Shown piece after piece: positions 1 to 8,975 of a stretch of 64,000 nucleotides of DNA. The notes below the pieces were generated by a model. The model was not told the DNA's origin. It was given only the letters and a program-made list of their open reading frames with translations, and ran no database searches. The stretch is from the NCBI RefSeq assembly GCF_004307455.1, contig NZ_SEWX01000001.1:310001-374000 (forward strand), read 5' to 3'. The DNA is from Aquirufa nivalisilvae (GTDB taxonomy: Bacteria > Bacteroidota > Bacteroidia > Cytophagales > Spirosomataceae). A program made the position numbers and the translations under genes. How positions within the stretch are numbered: position 1 is the first letter of the stretch; every line of letters begins with the position of its first letter.

Positions 1-1
1 C

Positions 2-232
2 TTTCCCAGTTATACCTCGGGGCACTCTACTTTTTCTGCAGCAGGTGCCGAGGTTTTATCAGCCTTCTTTCCAGAAAAAGCCAGCACATTTAATTCCTAT
101 GCCCAGCAAGCTTCTGATTCGAGAGTTTATGGATTAATCCATTGGAGAATTGATTGCTCTATGGGTTTAAAACACGGAAAAGTGATAGGACAATATGCTG
201 TCAAAAGAGCTAGCCAAGATGGTGCTCTCTAA
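2..232 (+). CDS. PAP2-family phosphatase / vanadium haloperoxidase-like protein, 3' end only
   Basis: Only the last 76 codons are inside the window; the 5' part lies upstream of base 1. The translated tail contains PSYTSGHSTFSAAGAEVL, the conserved phosphate/vanadate-binding block of the PAP2 superfamily (SGHS is its core). It is followed by a HWRIDCSMGLKHGKVIG stretch, which matches the last conserved block, where an Arg and a His contact the phosphate or vanadate. Spacing and wording resemble the secreted vanadium-dependent haloperoxidase/acid phosphatase branch common in Bacteroidota rather than the short membrane PAP2 lipid phosphatases. Substrate cannot be told from the tail alone. A hairpin terminator follows 50 bases after the stop. 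Confidence 0.75.
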   Translation, partial: FPSYTSGHSTFSAAGAEVLSAFFPEKASTFNSYAQQASDSRVYGLIHWRIDCSMGLKHGKVIGQYAVKRASQDGAL

Positions 233-281
233 CATTAATTCAATCCGCCTATAAAAATATAATTAAGGGGTAATTTTTAAT

Positions 282-316
282 AGTCGACTGACATGATCAG
301 TCGGCTATTTTTGTTT
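282..316 (+). terminator. Rho-independent terminator after the PAP2 gene
   Basis: A 10-bp stem (agtcgactga at 282-291 with tcagtcggct at 297-306, one mismatch) with a five-base loop is followed directly by a T-rich tail (atttttgtttt). The T tract lies on the plus-strand side only, so it ends the PAP2 transcript. The convergent receptor gene stops at 321, just beyond. Confidence 0.75.
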
Positions 317-320
317 TATT

Positions 321-2732
321 CTAAAATTTCAATTGATATCCAGCTCGAATAACCTGAGTTTCATAATAATCATTCGATGACATTCGGAATCCTTTGGCCA
401 ATATATCTTTATGTATCACCATGGTATTCAATAAATCACTGGCATTTATAAAATACTCCCCTCTTCCATTTTTTTGAGCTTTCTTTATTCCTACATCCAA
501 ACTAAATCGTTGGCCAATTCTACCTTGTGGAATAAGGTCTGGTGCCAAATAAATAGCTGACAACTGCATATTCCACTGTTTTGGTAAGTGGATAAATCCA
601 ATCCATTTAGCACTTCCAGAAATAATTTCATCAGGCTCAGATGTATAGGTAGTTGGTATGGGATATTGATTAAATACAGAAAAGGAATTTATCCGATTTT
701 GATACGCATTCAAATTAAGGTTAAAAGAAAATGCTTTCGAAAGTTCTTGAGATAAAACGATTTCAAGCCCCAAATTAGAACTTTTTCCTGCATTCTGCAT
801 GATATGATAAATCAAGGTATTTCCAGGAACGGTAGTTGCTATACGAGTTATTGTGGCATCCGCTAATCGTTGATAAATAGCTGTATATAAATAGCCTCTA
901 TTGATACTTGATTTATAAGCTATTTCCATGGTATTAGTGAACTGCGGTTTCAATGCAGGATTTCCCACCTTTACAATTTCTGCATCATCATATTTTGGGA
1001 ATACACGTATATCCAATTCAGCTGGCCTGTCTACTCGTCGACTAAAGAAAAAGGATAATTTATTGTTCTCATTAAGTTTATATCCTAAACGAACATTGGG
1101 GAATGGTTGCACGTACTGATAGCCATCACTTTTATAGGTATTATGGTTGGGGTCGATGTCATATTTGACCGTAACGTATTCCATCCTCAAACCCGCCTCC
1201 ACTTCATATTTCTCATTTTCAAAGATATAATTACTATAAATGGCTGGGATGGTCTCCTTGTAATCCGCCCAACCACCTGCAGTCACATCAAGTGGGGAAT
1301 TTAACCCAGGGATAAATAACATGCTCGTTGGGATAAAACGATAACGGTACTTTAATCCAGCCTCTACTCTTCCCCATTTTAAAGGCTTTACATAATCTAC
1401 ATTCAAATCTATCACATGCTCATCTGACATTAATTTAAAAGCGTCTAAACCGGTATAAGTTGGATAAATATTAGTAAAAAAATACTTTTCATCCTCTTGA
1501 TGCCAGGTATAATTTAAGCCCACATTGATTAGATGACCTGGTTGCTCAAATCGATGCTGAAAATTATTCATCGAAGTTACTGTTGTCTTTAATTCATCCT
1601 CCAAAAACTGCCACAACCTCCTTCTCTCTGTCAGATTTTGATTAAAAAATGGTTCATCTCCATCATCTAATATTTTTTCACTGCTAAACAAAATGGATGA
1701 ACTCCACGAATTTTGATCATTCATTTTCCAGTCAATCCCACCCATGAATGTACCAATATTGGTTCTCCTATTCCTCTTGGTTTGTTGTTGAATAACTTCG
1801 CCAGAATCATAGGTCCTTGTCACAAATTCATTTTTATTTAGTGTAGGTGTATGATTAAAATCCGCCTGTAAAAAGGCATTCAGGTTTTTCTTTCTATAAT
1901 TAAGAGAAAGCGATGGATTAAGCTTGGGAGTTGCTTGAAACTGAGGACGAATACTAGGCAAATTTTCTCTTTTAATTCCCAAAGCTCCTAGTCCTGCACT
2001 TAGGCCTATCTTCCCATTAAAGCCTTCTTGCTTTGTTTTCTTGAATATAATATTGATGATTCCCGCATTACCATTAGCGTCATACTTGGCAGAAGGGTTA
2101 TTAATAATTTCAATTTTTTCTATAGCGGAGGATGGAATATTATCCAAGCCCGATTGAGTACCAAAACCCGTAAGCGCCGTTTGTTTACCATCTACTAAAA
2201 CTGCCACTTGAGAACTACCTCTCAAATTCAATTTCCCATCTTGTACTGTTACTCCAGGCAAACTTTGCATGACTTGTAAAACAGAGCCACCAGTCTGGGA
2301 ACTTATCGTTTCTACCGAATAACTTTTTTTATCCAGCTTGTTCTCAATCTCATCACGCTTAGCACTAACCGTTACCTCTTGCAATTGCTGCTGATCAGGA
2401 ACAAGGTCAATCGTAGCCAAATCAAGGAATTCTGTCAAACTCCCAACAAATAAATTTTGCTTTTTCAGCTGATAACCCACCATACTTATCTGAAGATAAT
2501 AAGTGCCTGGTTTGATGTTGTTCAAACGAAACCTGCCATTTGCATCACTAATGGTTCCTTGAACAAAAGTACTGTCTTTAGCCTTTTTTAATAGGACATT
2601 ACTATAAACGACGGCACTTCCATTTCCTTGATCTTTAAGTACTCCGGACAGAGTAACTTGGGAAACTTGAGATTTAACAGAAAAAACAATACAGCAAAAC
2701 AATAAAAACAGGTAGGCAGATTTATTAGGCAT
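321..2732 (-). CDS. TonB-dependent receptor, CarboxypepD-reg plus OMP beta-barrel family
   Basis: An 803-residue outer-membrane receptor. A signal peptide (about residues 1-21, ending near VKS) precedes a carboxypeptidase-regulatory-like beta-sandwich (about 25-115, with SDANGRFRLNNIKPGTYYL). A TonB plug domain follows (about 120-235, with LRGSSQVAVLVDGK and NPSAKYDANGNAGIINI), then a long beta-barrel ending in the aromatic/basic GYQLKF. This layout is that of the TonB-dependent receptors that have no SusD partner, and no susD lies next to it. Such proteins import siderophores, metals, peptides or glycans; the sequence does not say which. It lies 84 bases downstream of an Mg2+ ATPase on the same strand and may have its own promoter. 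Confidence 0.85.
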   Translation of the reverse strand: MPNKSAYLFLLFCCIVFSVKSQVSQVTLSGVLKDQGNGSAVVYSNVLLKKAKDSTFVQGTISDANGRFRLNNIKPGTYYLQISMVGYQLKKQNLFVGSLTEFLDLATIDLVPDQQQLQEVTVSAKRDEIENKLDKKSYSVETISSQTGGSVLQVMQSLPGVTVQDGKLNLRGSSQVAVLVDGKQTALTGFGTQSGLDNIPSSAIEKIEIINNPSAKYDANGNAGIINIIFKKTKQEGFNGKIGLSAGLGALGIKRENLPSIRPQFQATPKLNPSLSLNYRKKNLNAFLQADFNHTPTLNKNEFVTRTYDSGEVIQQQTKRNRRTNIGTFMGGIDWKMNDQNSWSSSILFSSEKILDDGDEPFFNQNLTERRRLWQFLEDELKTTVTSMNNFQHRFEQPGHLINVGLNYTWHQEDEKYFFTNIYPTYTGLDAFKLMSDEHVIDLNVDYVKPLKWGRVEAGLKYRYRFIPTSMLFIPGLNSPLDVTAGGWADYKETIPAIYSNYIFENEKYEVEAGLRMEYVTVKYDIDPNHNTYKSDGYQYVQPFPNVRLGYKLNENNKLSFFFSRRVDRPAELDIRVFPKYDDAEIVKVGNPALKPQFTNTMEIAYKSSINRGYLYTAIYQRLADATITRIATTVPGNTLIYHIMQNAGKSSNLGLEIVLSQELSKAFSFNLNLNAYQNRINSFSVFNQYPIPTTYTSEPDEIISGSAKWIGFIHLPKQWNMQLSAIYLAPDLIPQGRIGQRFSLDVGIKKAQKNGRGEYFINASDLLNTMVIHKDILAKGFRMSSNDYYETQVIRAGYQLKF

Positions 2733-2779
2733 CTTATCTTAGGAAAACTTTTTCAAGTTAGCCTGAATATATTCACTTA

Positions 2780-2787
2780 CAAATATA
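2780..2787 (-). promoter_or_regulatory. Candidate -7 box for the TonB-dependent receptor gene
   Basis: On the minus strand TATATTTG matches the Bacteroidota -7 consensus TAnnTTTG and ends about 47 bases before the receptor ATG. A TTGG about 17 bases upstream is a weak -33 match. This would let the receptor be transcribed independently of the Mg2+ ATPase upstream. It is a pattern match only. Confidence 0.35.
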
Positions 2788-2816
2788 ATTGGGGATTAGT
2801 AGACCAATGAGCCCAC

Positions 2817-5381
2817 TCATCTATTCCTTTGTTGCCTAAAAAACCAAACTTTTAGTATATCTGCTGTCAGAATATAGGCAAAAACAATGGCCAGCATCAA
2901 CCCTAATTGAAGCATAGAAATCGGTACTAAACCAAATTCTACTCCCAAGTAAGAATAGGGTAACCCTAGAGTTATCAATAAGCCAAATACACTTAGAATT
3001 AATAAGTATTTACCTGGTTTACTTTTAAAGAAATTCTTATGTGTTCTAATAATGAATAAGATAAATAATTCAGTCAAAATGGATTCAATGAACCAGCTCG
3101 TCTGAAAAGTAGCTTCTTTAGCTTTAACAACATAATATAAGAGTAAGAAAGTCATGATATCAAACAGCGAACTATGCAAACCAAAAATTATCATGTACCT
3201 GCTAATGAATTTTAAATTCCACTTCCCTGGCCAAGCTAATTGTTCTTCATCCACATTGTCAGACGCAATGGACAAATAAGGAAAATCTGTTATAAAATTA
3301 GTCATCAATATTTGCTTAGGCAGCATGGGTAAAAAGGGTAATAGTAAAGATGCAAAAGCTACTGAAAACATATTTCCGAAAGTAGACCCCGTATTGATAT
3401 AAATATACTTCAAGGTATTCGCAAAGGTTTTCCTTCCTTCTTTAATTCCATCTATCAAAACAGACAAATCCTTTTCTAATAAAACAAAATCCGCCGCTGA
3501 TTTAGTAATATCCACTGCATTTTCCACAGAAATTCCCACATCTGCTACGCTAATAGCTGAAACATCATTGATGCCATCTCCCATATAAGCCACCGTATAT
3601 GAATGCCTTAAAGCCAGAATTATTCTTTCTTTTTGCTGTGGTTCAACCTCCGCAAAAATATGGGCCCGTTTCACTTGTATATCCAAGGCCGCAGAACTCA
3701 TTTGAATTAAATCTTCTCCCGTAATAACTATGGGATTTACTATACCCATTTTAAGCGCAATGGCATGTGCCACATGACGGTTATCTCCAGTAATAATTTT
3801 AATTCCTACATGCAGTTGCTTCAATGCATCTATTGCTTCCAATATTCCTGATTTGATAGGATCTTTTAATAAGATAAACCCAGCAAATACCATTTCATTT
3901 TCAGCTGACTTATCAAGCATTTGACTCTCCCATTTCTTGTAACAAACCGCTATTACGCGCATTCCCTCTATCCCAAATTGTTCATATTGATTTTGAATAG
4001 CCTCTTGATATGTTTCAATGGGAAAAATCTCTCCATTATTTCCTCGAACCCGAGTACATATTTGAATAATTTGTGCAAAAGCTCCCTTGGTCACCAATAA
4101 ACTTTCTTCTCCTTCCAAGGCAATAGATAACCTCTTTCTAATAAAATCATAAGGTATCTCTCCTAATTTTTTGGGTAATTTACCCGACATTCCGGGTTGC
4201 AACTTAATGGCCTCATCAATAGGATTCGAATAACCCGCTTCTAGGGATGCATTCCAAAAGGCTAAGCTTTTGGCATATTCACTTTCCTTATTCGAAAAGT
4301 CAACAATACTTTCTACGACAATAGCTCCCTCCGTAATAGTGCCTGTCTTATCGGTACACAACAAATTAACCTCCCCCAAATTCTGAATAGAAGACAGTTT
4401 TTTAACAATGACCTTCTTTTCTAATAAACGCTTGGCTCCAGCACTCATCGCAATGGTAGTAATAGCAGGTAATAATTCGGGAGCCATTCCTACGGATAAA
4501 GCCAATGCAAATAATGCTGATTCGAGAACATTTTTATGATTAAACAAATTGACAACTAAGATGAAAAAAGAGAGAATTAACGTGATTTTCATTAATAAAA
4601 ATCCAAAATCCTTTATCCCCTTTTCAAAACTGGTTTCCACCTTATCATTACTACTTTTTACTATGCTCCCAAATACAGTATCCTCACCCGTGTAAATGAC
4701 CAAAGCTTTTGCCGTTCCAGATACAACGTTAGAACCTTCCCATAAAGCATTTTTCCTTTGTGCCAAAGAAGAGTTTGCTGGGCTCAATTCGGTCGACTTA
4801 TAAACAGGAAATGATTCTCCTGTTAAACTAGCCTCATTGGTATATAACTCATTTGATTCCAATAAAATACAATCTCCCGGAATTATATCTCCCGCCTTAA
4901 AAAGGATAATATCTCCTGGCACTAACTGTTCACTTTTAATTACTTGAACTGAATTATCTCGAATAACCTGACATGTATTCGAAATCAATGACTGAAGTTT
5001 GGCTACAACCCTTTCTGCGTTTCGTTCCTGAAAAAAACTTAATAAACCCGTAGAGATAACAATAAATAATATAATAATTACGTCAGATGTATCTCCCAAA
5101 AAAGCCGAAAAACAGACGGCTCCAAGCAGTAAAAGCATTAAGGGGCTTTTAAATTGAGTCAGAAACAAGCGAACATCCTGTTCCCAAGGATGTATTTTCC
5201 TTTTTGTTTTTAAGCTCTCTTGATAAATCCTTTTGGCTTGACTGGACGATAATCCTTCATTAGAACTGGCTAATTCTTGCAAACAAATAGCTGGGTCAAT
5301 ACTCCAAAATGAGCGTAAGTCTACTTCATTTTTCATTCTATATGATTTAATTCCGCTAGTAGATGATGAAAAATAATACAT
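2817..5381 (-). CDS. mgtA: Magnesium-translocating P-type ATPase (MgtA/MgtB type)
   Basis: An inner-membrane P-type ATPase (type IIIB) that imports Mg2+ using ATP. Visible elements are a TGESFPV actuator loop, the phosphorylation motif DKTGTIT with Asp344, a KGAF nucleotide-binding element, TGDN and the hinge GDGIND. The C-terminal membrane block LLPFLPMLPKQILMTNF followed by ITDFPYLSIASD is characteristic of MgtA/MgtB rather than Ca2+ or heavy-metal pumps. Length (854) fits the family. The reading frame has ATGs at codons 1 and 16; the second (5336, MKNEVDL) could be the true start, since the first 15 residues look like untranslated sequence. No MgtC and no recognisable Mg2+ leader is visible in the 141-base upstream gap. 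Confidence 0.9.
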   Translation of the reverse strand: MYYFSSSTSGIKSYRMKNEVDLRSFWSIDPAICLQELASSNEGLSSSQAKRIYQESLKTKRKIHPWEQDVRLFLTQFKSPLMLLLLGAVCFSAFLGDTSDVIIILFIVISTGLLSFFQERNAERVVAKLQSLISNTCQVIRDNSVQVIKSEQLVPGDIILFKAGDIIPGDCILLESNELYTNEASLTGESFPVYKSTELSPANSSLAQRKNALWEGSNVVSGTAKALVIYTGEDTVFGSIVKSSNDKVETSFEKGIKDFGFLLMKITLILSFFILVVNLFNHKNVLESALFALALSVGMAPELLPAITTIAMSAGAKRLLEKKVIVKKLSSIQNLGEVNLLCTDKTGTITEGAIVVESIVDFSNKESEYAKSLAFWNASLEAGYSNPIDEAIKLQPGMSGKLPKKLGEIPYDFIRKRLSIALEGEESLLVTKGAFAQIIQICTRVRGNNGEIFPIETYQEAIQNQYEQFGIEGMRVIAVCYKKWESQMLDKSAENEMVFAGFILLKDPIKSGILEAIDALKQLHVGIKIITGDNRHVAHAIALKMGIVNPIVITGEDLIQMSSAALDIQVKRAHIFAEVEPQQKERIILALRHSYTVAYMGDGINDVSAISVADVGISVENAVDITKSAADFVLLEKDLSVLIDGIKEGRKTFANTLKYIYINTGSTFGNMFSVAFASLLLPFLPMLPKQILMTNFITDFPYLSIASDNVDEEQLAWPGKWNLKFISRYMIIFGLHSSLFDIMTFLLLYYVVKAKEATFQTSWFIESILTELFILFIIRTHKNFFKSKPGKYLLILSVFGLLITLGLPYSYLGVEFGLVPISMLQLGLMLAIVFAYILTADILKVWFFRQQRNR

Positions 5382-5522
5382 GAACTATCATAAAACACAA
5401 TATACTCTACTTTATGAATAAAAGATGTTTGTCCTAACATGATAAATTACTCCTATGGTTAATTCAAATTCATTTACTAAATTTGTTAGTCTATATGAAC
5501 CATAGATTTTATATCCTGTATT

Positions 5523-6014
5523 ATGAAACATCTTTTTTACCTTACTCTTTTATTATTATCAAGCCCCATTTGGGCTCAAGAATCATTCCCAAAATTAGCT
5601 GGACATATGGGCATAGCTCATTCCATTATCACGATTTCAGATGGTAGCACTACTGGGAATTTTGGCAACTCTTATTCTGTTGGCTTCCCAATAGCTCTCA
5701 ATATTTGGAAAACAGAAAAAGTTGGATTTTCATTTGAAGTAATCCCTGCCATTCGAAGTGAGAATGGTAGTCACAAAGTAAATAATGTCACCTTTCATCC
5801 CGGCATTTTGTATCGGTTGGGTAAAGGTTACACCTTTGCTGGACGTGCTGCATTTGAAACAAGCGGTCGATATGGCCTAACACCGGTTTTTAATAAAGTG
5901 TTGAAAAGAAATAAATTCAGCAATTATTATCTGGCAATCCCTATCCCTGTTCGATTTGGAAATGATCGACCGATATCAGTTAATTTAACTGTTCAACTAG
6001 GTATTGCCTTTTAA
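5523..6014 (+). CDS. Secreted protein of unknown function, outer-membrane beta-barrel-like
   Basis: A 163-residue protein with a clear signal peptide (about 1-18, ending SSPIWAQ). The mature part alternates polar and hydrophobic residues, is rich in Gly, Phe, Tyr and Asn, and ends with a hydrophobic strand finishing in Phe (VNLTVQLGIAF), as in small outer-membrane beta-barrels. I recognise no named family. It stands alone, divergent from mgtA across 141 bases, and 62 bases before the next plus-strand gene. Confidence 0.6.
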   Translation: MKHLFYLTLLLLSSPIWAQESFPKLAGHMGIAHSIITISDGSTTGNFGNSYSVGFPIALNIWKTEKVGFSFEVIPAIRSENGSHKVNNVTFHPGILYRLGKGYTFAGRAAFETSGRYGLTPVFNKVLKRNKFSNYYLAIPIPVRFGNDRPISVNLTVQLGIAF

Positions 6015-6076
6015 TAAATCATGCATTTCTGAATAAATTTTCGTAAAATTCCAGTGTCAAATTAAACACGGAATTT

Positions 6077-6919
6077 ATGCGTAGCTCCATTCAGACTTGC
6101 TTATGGTTTAATCAAACCGCCAAAGAAGCTAGGGAATTTTATCAATCGATTTTTGAAGATTTTGAGGTGAAATCTGAAAATCCCATGGTCAGTTCTGTTC
6201 GTTTGAATGGCCGAGATTTTATCTTTTTAGGTGGCGCCAATCACGTAACTTTTAATCCTTCCATTTCTTTTTTCCTCATTTTTCAGTCCAATGAAGCTTT
6301 AGAAAAGAAATGGGCCGACTTATCAAAAGATGGGAAAGTTTTAATGGAATTAAATACCTATCCGTGGAGTAGCCTCTACGGTTGGTGTGAAGATAAAAAT
6401 GGAATCAGTTGGCAATTAATGATCCAACTTCCCCTACCTGAAAAAATCATTCCTGCATTATTATTTACCCAACAAAATAATGGTAAAGCCGAACAAGCTA
6501 TACAATATTATACCCATTTAATCCCTCATTCTCAGATCAATTTACTAGATCGATATAAGGAAGGAAGTGTCGATAAAGAAGGGAATATTCAACACGCCCA
6601 GTTTCTATTAAATGATCAACACTTTATTGCTTTTGAAAGCTCATATATGCATCAATTCATCTTCAATGATGCTATTTCATTTGTCATAACTTGCCAGAAT
6701 CAGGATGAAATAGATTTCTATTGGGATAGCTTCATTCGAGATGGTGGGAGTCCTAGTAAATGTGGTTGGATCAAAGACCCATTCGGCGTTTCTTGGCAAA
6801 TTATTCCTGAAAATATGGGGCAATTAATGCGTAATTTCAATAATCCCACATTCATGAACGTGTTCATGAGCATGGGTAAAATTGACATAAATGCCCTTGA
6901 AAATGCTTTAAATGGCTAA
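6077..6919 (+). CDS. Tandem VOC-superfamily protein (PhnB / 3-demethylubiquinone-methyltransferase-like)
   Basis: A 280-residue cytoplasmic protein made of two similar glyoxalase-fold halves (about 1-125 and 126-270). Each starts with a Q-x-C/L-W/F-F pattern and an AKEAREFYQSIF-like helix (first half) or GKAEQAIQYYTHLIP (second half). Each ends with a W-x-x-DPFGVSWQI-type strand (CEDKNGISWQLMI and KDPFGVSWQIIP). That pairing is typical of the so-called 3-demethylubiquinone-9 3-methyltransferase domain family, which despite its name has no demonstrated methyltransferase activity in most members. Substrate unknown. Its stop codon abuts the stop of the convergent transporter gene with no bases between. 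Confidence 0.75.
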   Translation: MRSSIQTCLWFNQTAKEAREFYQSIFEDFEVKSENPMVSSVRLNGRDFIFLGGANHVTFNPSISFFLIFQSNEALEKKWADLSKDGKVLMELNTYPWSSLYGWCEDKNGISWQLMIQLPLPEKIIPALLFTQQNNGKAEQAIQYYTHLIPHSQINLLDRYKEGSVDKEGNIQHAQFLLNDQHFIAFESSYMHQFIFNDAISFVITCQNQDEIDFYWDSFIRDGGSPSKCGWIKDPFGVSWQIIPENMGQLMRNFNNPTFMNVFMSMGKIDINALENALNG

Positions 6920-8203
6920 TTATTCCTTCGGTGGTTTAGCTACTGGCGACATTTTGGGTGATATAAAATGAATGAGCAACCAAGCTAATAAATAAGCCGA
7001 ACCACAAATCAAGAAAATCAAATTATAGCCTCCAGACAAATTATCATTGGCCTTATACGTGTCCAAAATGACTCCAATAAAATATGGAAAAATAACCCCG
7101 CCCAAAGAACCTGCCAAACCACCAATTCCTACCACCGAACTGATTGCATTTTTAGGAAACATATCCGAGACCGAAGTAAAAATATTGGCAGACCAAGCCT
7201 GATGCGCAGAAGCAGCAATACTAATTAAAATGACAGCTTGCCAAATATCCGTAGCCCAACGCGCCGAAATGATGGGTAAAGCTAATAAGGCAAAAAACAA
7301 CATGGCTGTTTTACGAGCCTTATAAACAGGCCAACCTTTGCGCATTAACCAGCCAGGAATATAACCTCCTCCAATACTCCCTATCGAGGTACAAGTGAAC
7401 AAAACAGCTAAATGTATGCTCGGTTTTTTGAGATCTAAAGAAAACGTTGATGAAAAATAAGAAGGCAACCAAAAAAGGAAAAACCACCAAATAGGATCCG
7501 TGAAAAATTTGCCTACGATAAACACCCAAGTTTGAGGAATGGTGAACAATTTACTCCAAGCAATGGGTGTATTGTCTTCATGGTCATCTTCCTGAATGTA
7601 ATCTAATTCGGCCTGATTAATCCCTTTCTTTTTACTAGGAATTTCATAAAATATCCACCAAAAAATAAGCCAAATAAATCCAATGGCTCCCGTAATTAAA
7701 AATGCTTCTTGCCAACCATAAGCTCCTAATAACCAAGGAACCATAATTGGAGCCACCATCGCTCCAATATTAGCCCCAGAATTAAATATACCCGTAGCAA
7801 AGGCTCTTTCTTTTTTAGGAAACCATTCGGCAACGGCTTTAATAGCCGCCGGAAAATTACCTGCCTCTCCCAATCCTAATACCGACCTGGCAGCACCAAA
7901 ACCAAATGAGGTTTTAGCCAAGGCATGGAACATGGCTGCAATAGACCAAATAATAATAGAAATGGTATAGCCTAATTTAGAGCCAATTTGGTCAATGATC
8001 TTACCAAAAAATAGTAAGCCAATAGCATAAGAAGCCGTAAAACACATGACAATGAAACTATAATCCGTTTCTGACCAATTTAGCTCCTTTTCTAAAGTGG
8101 GCTTTAGTAATCCTATCACTTGACGATCCAAGTAATTAATGGTGGTTGCAAAAAACAATAAGGCCACCACCACCCAGCGAAAATTTCCTACTTTTTCTTT
8201 CAT
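6920..8203 (-). CDS. MFS transporter, hexuronate (ExuT/UxuT-like) ACS family
   Basis: A 427-residue inner-membrane permease with about 12 hydrophobic segments. The N-terminal TTINYLDRQVIGLLKPTL and the loop GLGEAGNFPAAIKAVAEWFP are signature sequences of the anion:cation symporter family members that carry hexuronates (glucuronate, galacturonate). It is the third gene of a uxuA-SDR-transporter operon; its ATG overlaps the stop of the SDR gene by one base (TAATG), implying translational coupling. The likely job is uptake of the uronic acid or of fructuronate/mannonate that the two upstream enzymes handle. The exact substrate is inferred from context. Confidence 0.85.
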   Translation of the reverse strand: MKEKVGNFRWVVVALLFFATTINYLDRQVIGLLKPTLEKELNWSETDYSFIVMCFTASYAIGLLFFGKIIDQIGSKLGYTISIIIWSIAAMFHALAKTSFGFGAARSVLGLGEAGNFPAAIKAVAEWFPKKERAFATGIFNSGANIGAMVAPIMVPWLLGAYGWQEAFLITGAIGFIWLIFWWIFYEIPSKKKGINQAELDYIQEDDHEDNTPIAWSKLFTIPQTWVFIVGKFFTDPIWWFFLFWLPSYFSSTFSLDLKKPSIHLAVLFTCTSIGSIGGGYIPGWLMRKGWPVYKARKTAMLFFALLALPIISARWATDIWQAVILISIAASAHQAWSANIFTSVSDMFPKNAISSVVGIGGLAGSLGGVIFPYFIGVILDTYKANDNLSGGYNLIFLICGSAYLLAWLLIHFISPKMSPVAKPPKE

Positions 8204-8961
8204 TAGAATCCGATTGAATTACCCCCATCGACGGGAATTGAAACACCTGTAATATATCCAGCAGCATCTGAGGCTAAAAATACGGCCGTCCATGCTACAT
8301 CTTCTGGTTTACCAAAATAGCCCATTGGCGTCCTATCCATAGCCTTATGTTTACGATCAGGATCTGAATTCATGGCTGTTTTACTCATGGCTGTTTCTAT
8401 AAACCCTGGAGCAATAGCATTTACTCGTACCCCATGGGCCGACCATTCAGAAGCTAATACCCTAACTAAACCGTACAAACCTGATTTCGATGAAGCATAA
8501 GCTGCCACTCGATCTATTCCATAATACGCCGCCATGGATGAAATCATGATGATGGATCCTGATTTTCTTTCCAACATATGCTTGCCTACTTCTCGACTTA
8601 ACACAAAAACGGCGTTCAAATTAACTTGAATAATTTGCGCAAAATCATCGTTGGAAACCTCAATCGCTGGACGTTTCATATTGATTCCGGCATTGTTCAC
8701 CAGAATATCAATTTTACCATGTGATTGAATGATATCAGCCACCAAACTTGGCGTGGCACTAACATCCGCCATATCATGTACAAAATAAAAGGCTCCAGCT
8801 CCTAAGCTATTGACCGCCTCTTGAAGTACCGCTTCTCTTCTACCTGTTATGATGACATTGGCTCCACTGGCCAACATACATTTTGCCATATCAAATCCGA
8901 TACCCGTTCCTCCGCCCGTGATTAAGGCTACTCTACCCGCCAATGAAAATTTGTTCTCCAT
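8203..8961 (-). CDS. SDR-family oxidoreductase, probable D-mannonate / fructuronate oxidoreductase
   Basis: A 252-residue classical short-chain dehydrogenase: the cofactor motif TGGGTGIG at about 15-22, NNAG at 89-92, catalytic Ser near 141-142 and YASSK at 155-159, and the closing PVDGGNS. Classical SDRs are NAD(P)H-dependent cytosolic enzymes. It sits 14 bases after uxuA and is coupled to a hexuronate transporter. The natural reading is therefore that it replaces the unrelated long-chain UxuB and reduces D-fructuronate to D-mannonate, as the SDR YjmF does in Bacillus. A gluconate-5-dehydrogenase or KduD-like activity is the alternative, since these SDRs are close in sequence. Confidence 0.8.
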   Translation of the reverse strand: MENKFSLAGRVALITGGGTGIGFDMAKCMLASGANVIITGRREAVLQEAVNSLGAGAFYFVHDMADVSATPSLVADIIQSHGKIDILVNNAGINMKRPAIEVSNDDFAQIIQVNLNAVFVLSREVGKHMLERKSGSIIMISSMAAYYGIDRVAAYASSKSGLYGLVRVLASEWSAHGVRVNAIAPGFIETAMSKTAMNSDPDRKHKAMDRTPMGYFGKPEDVAWTAVFLASDAAGYITGVSIPVDGGNSIGF

Positions 8962-8975
8962 CTTTTAATAATTCT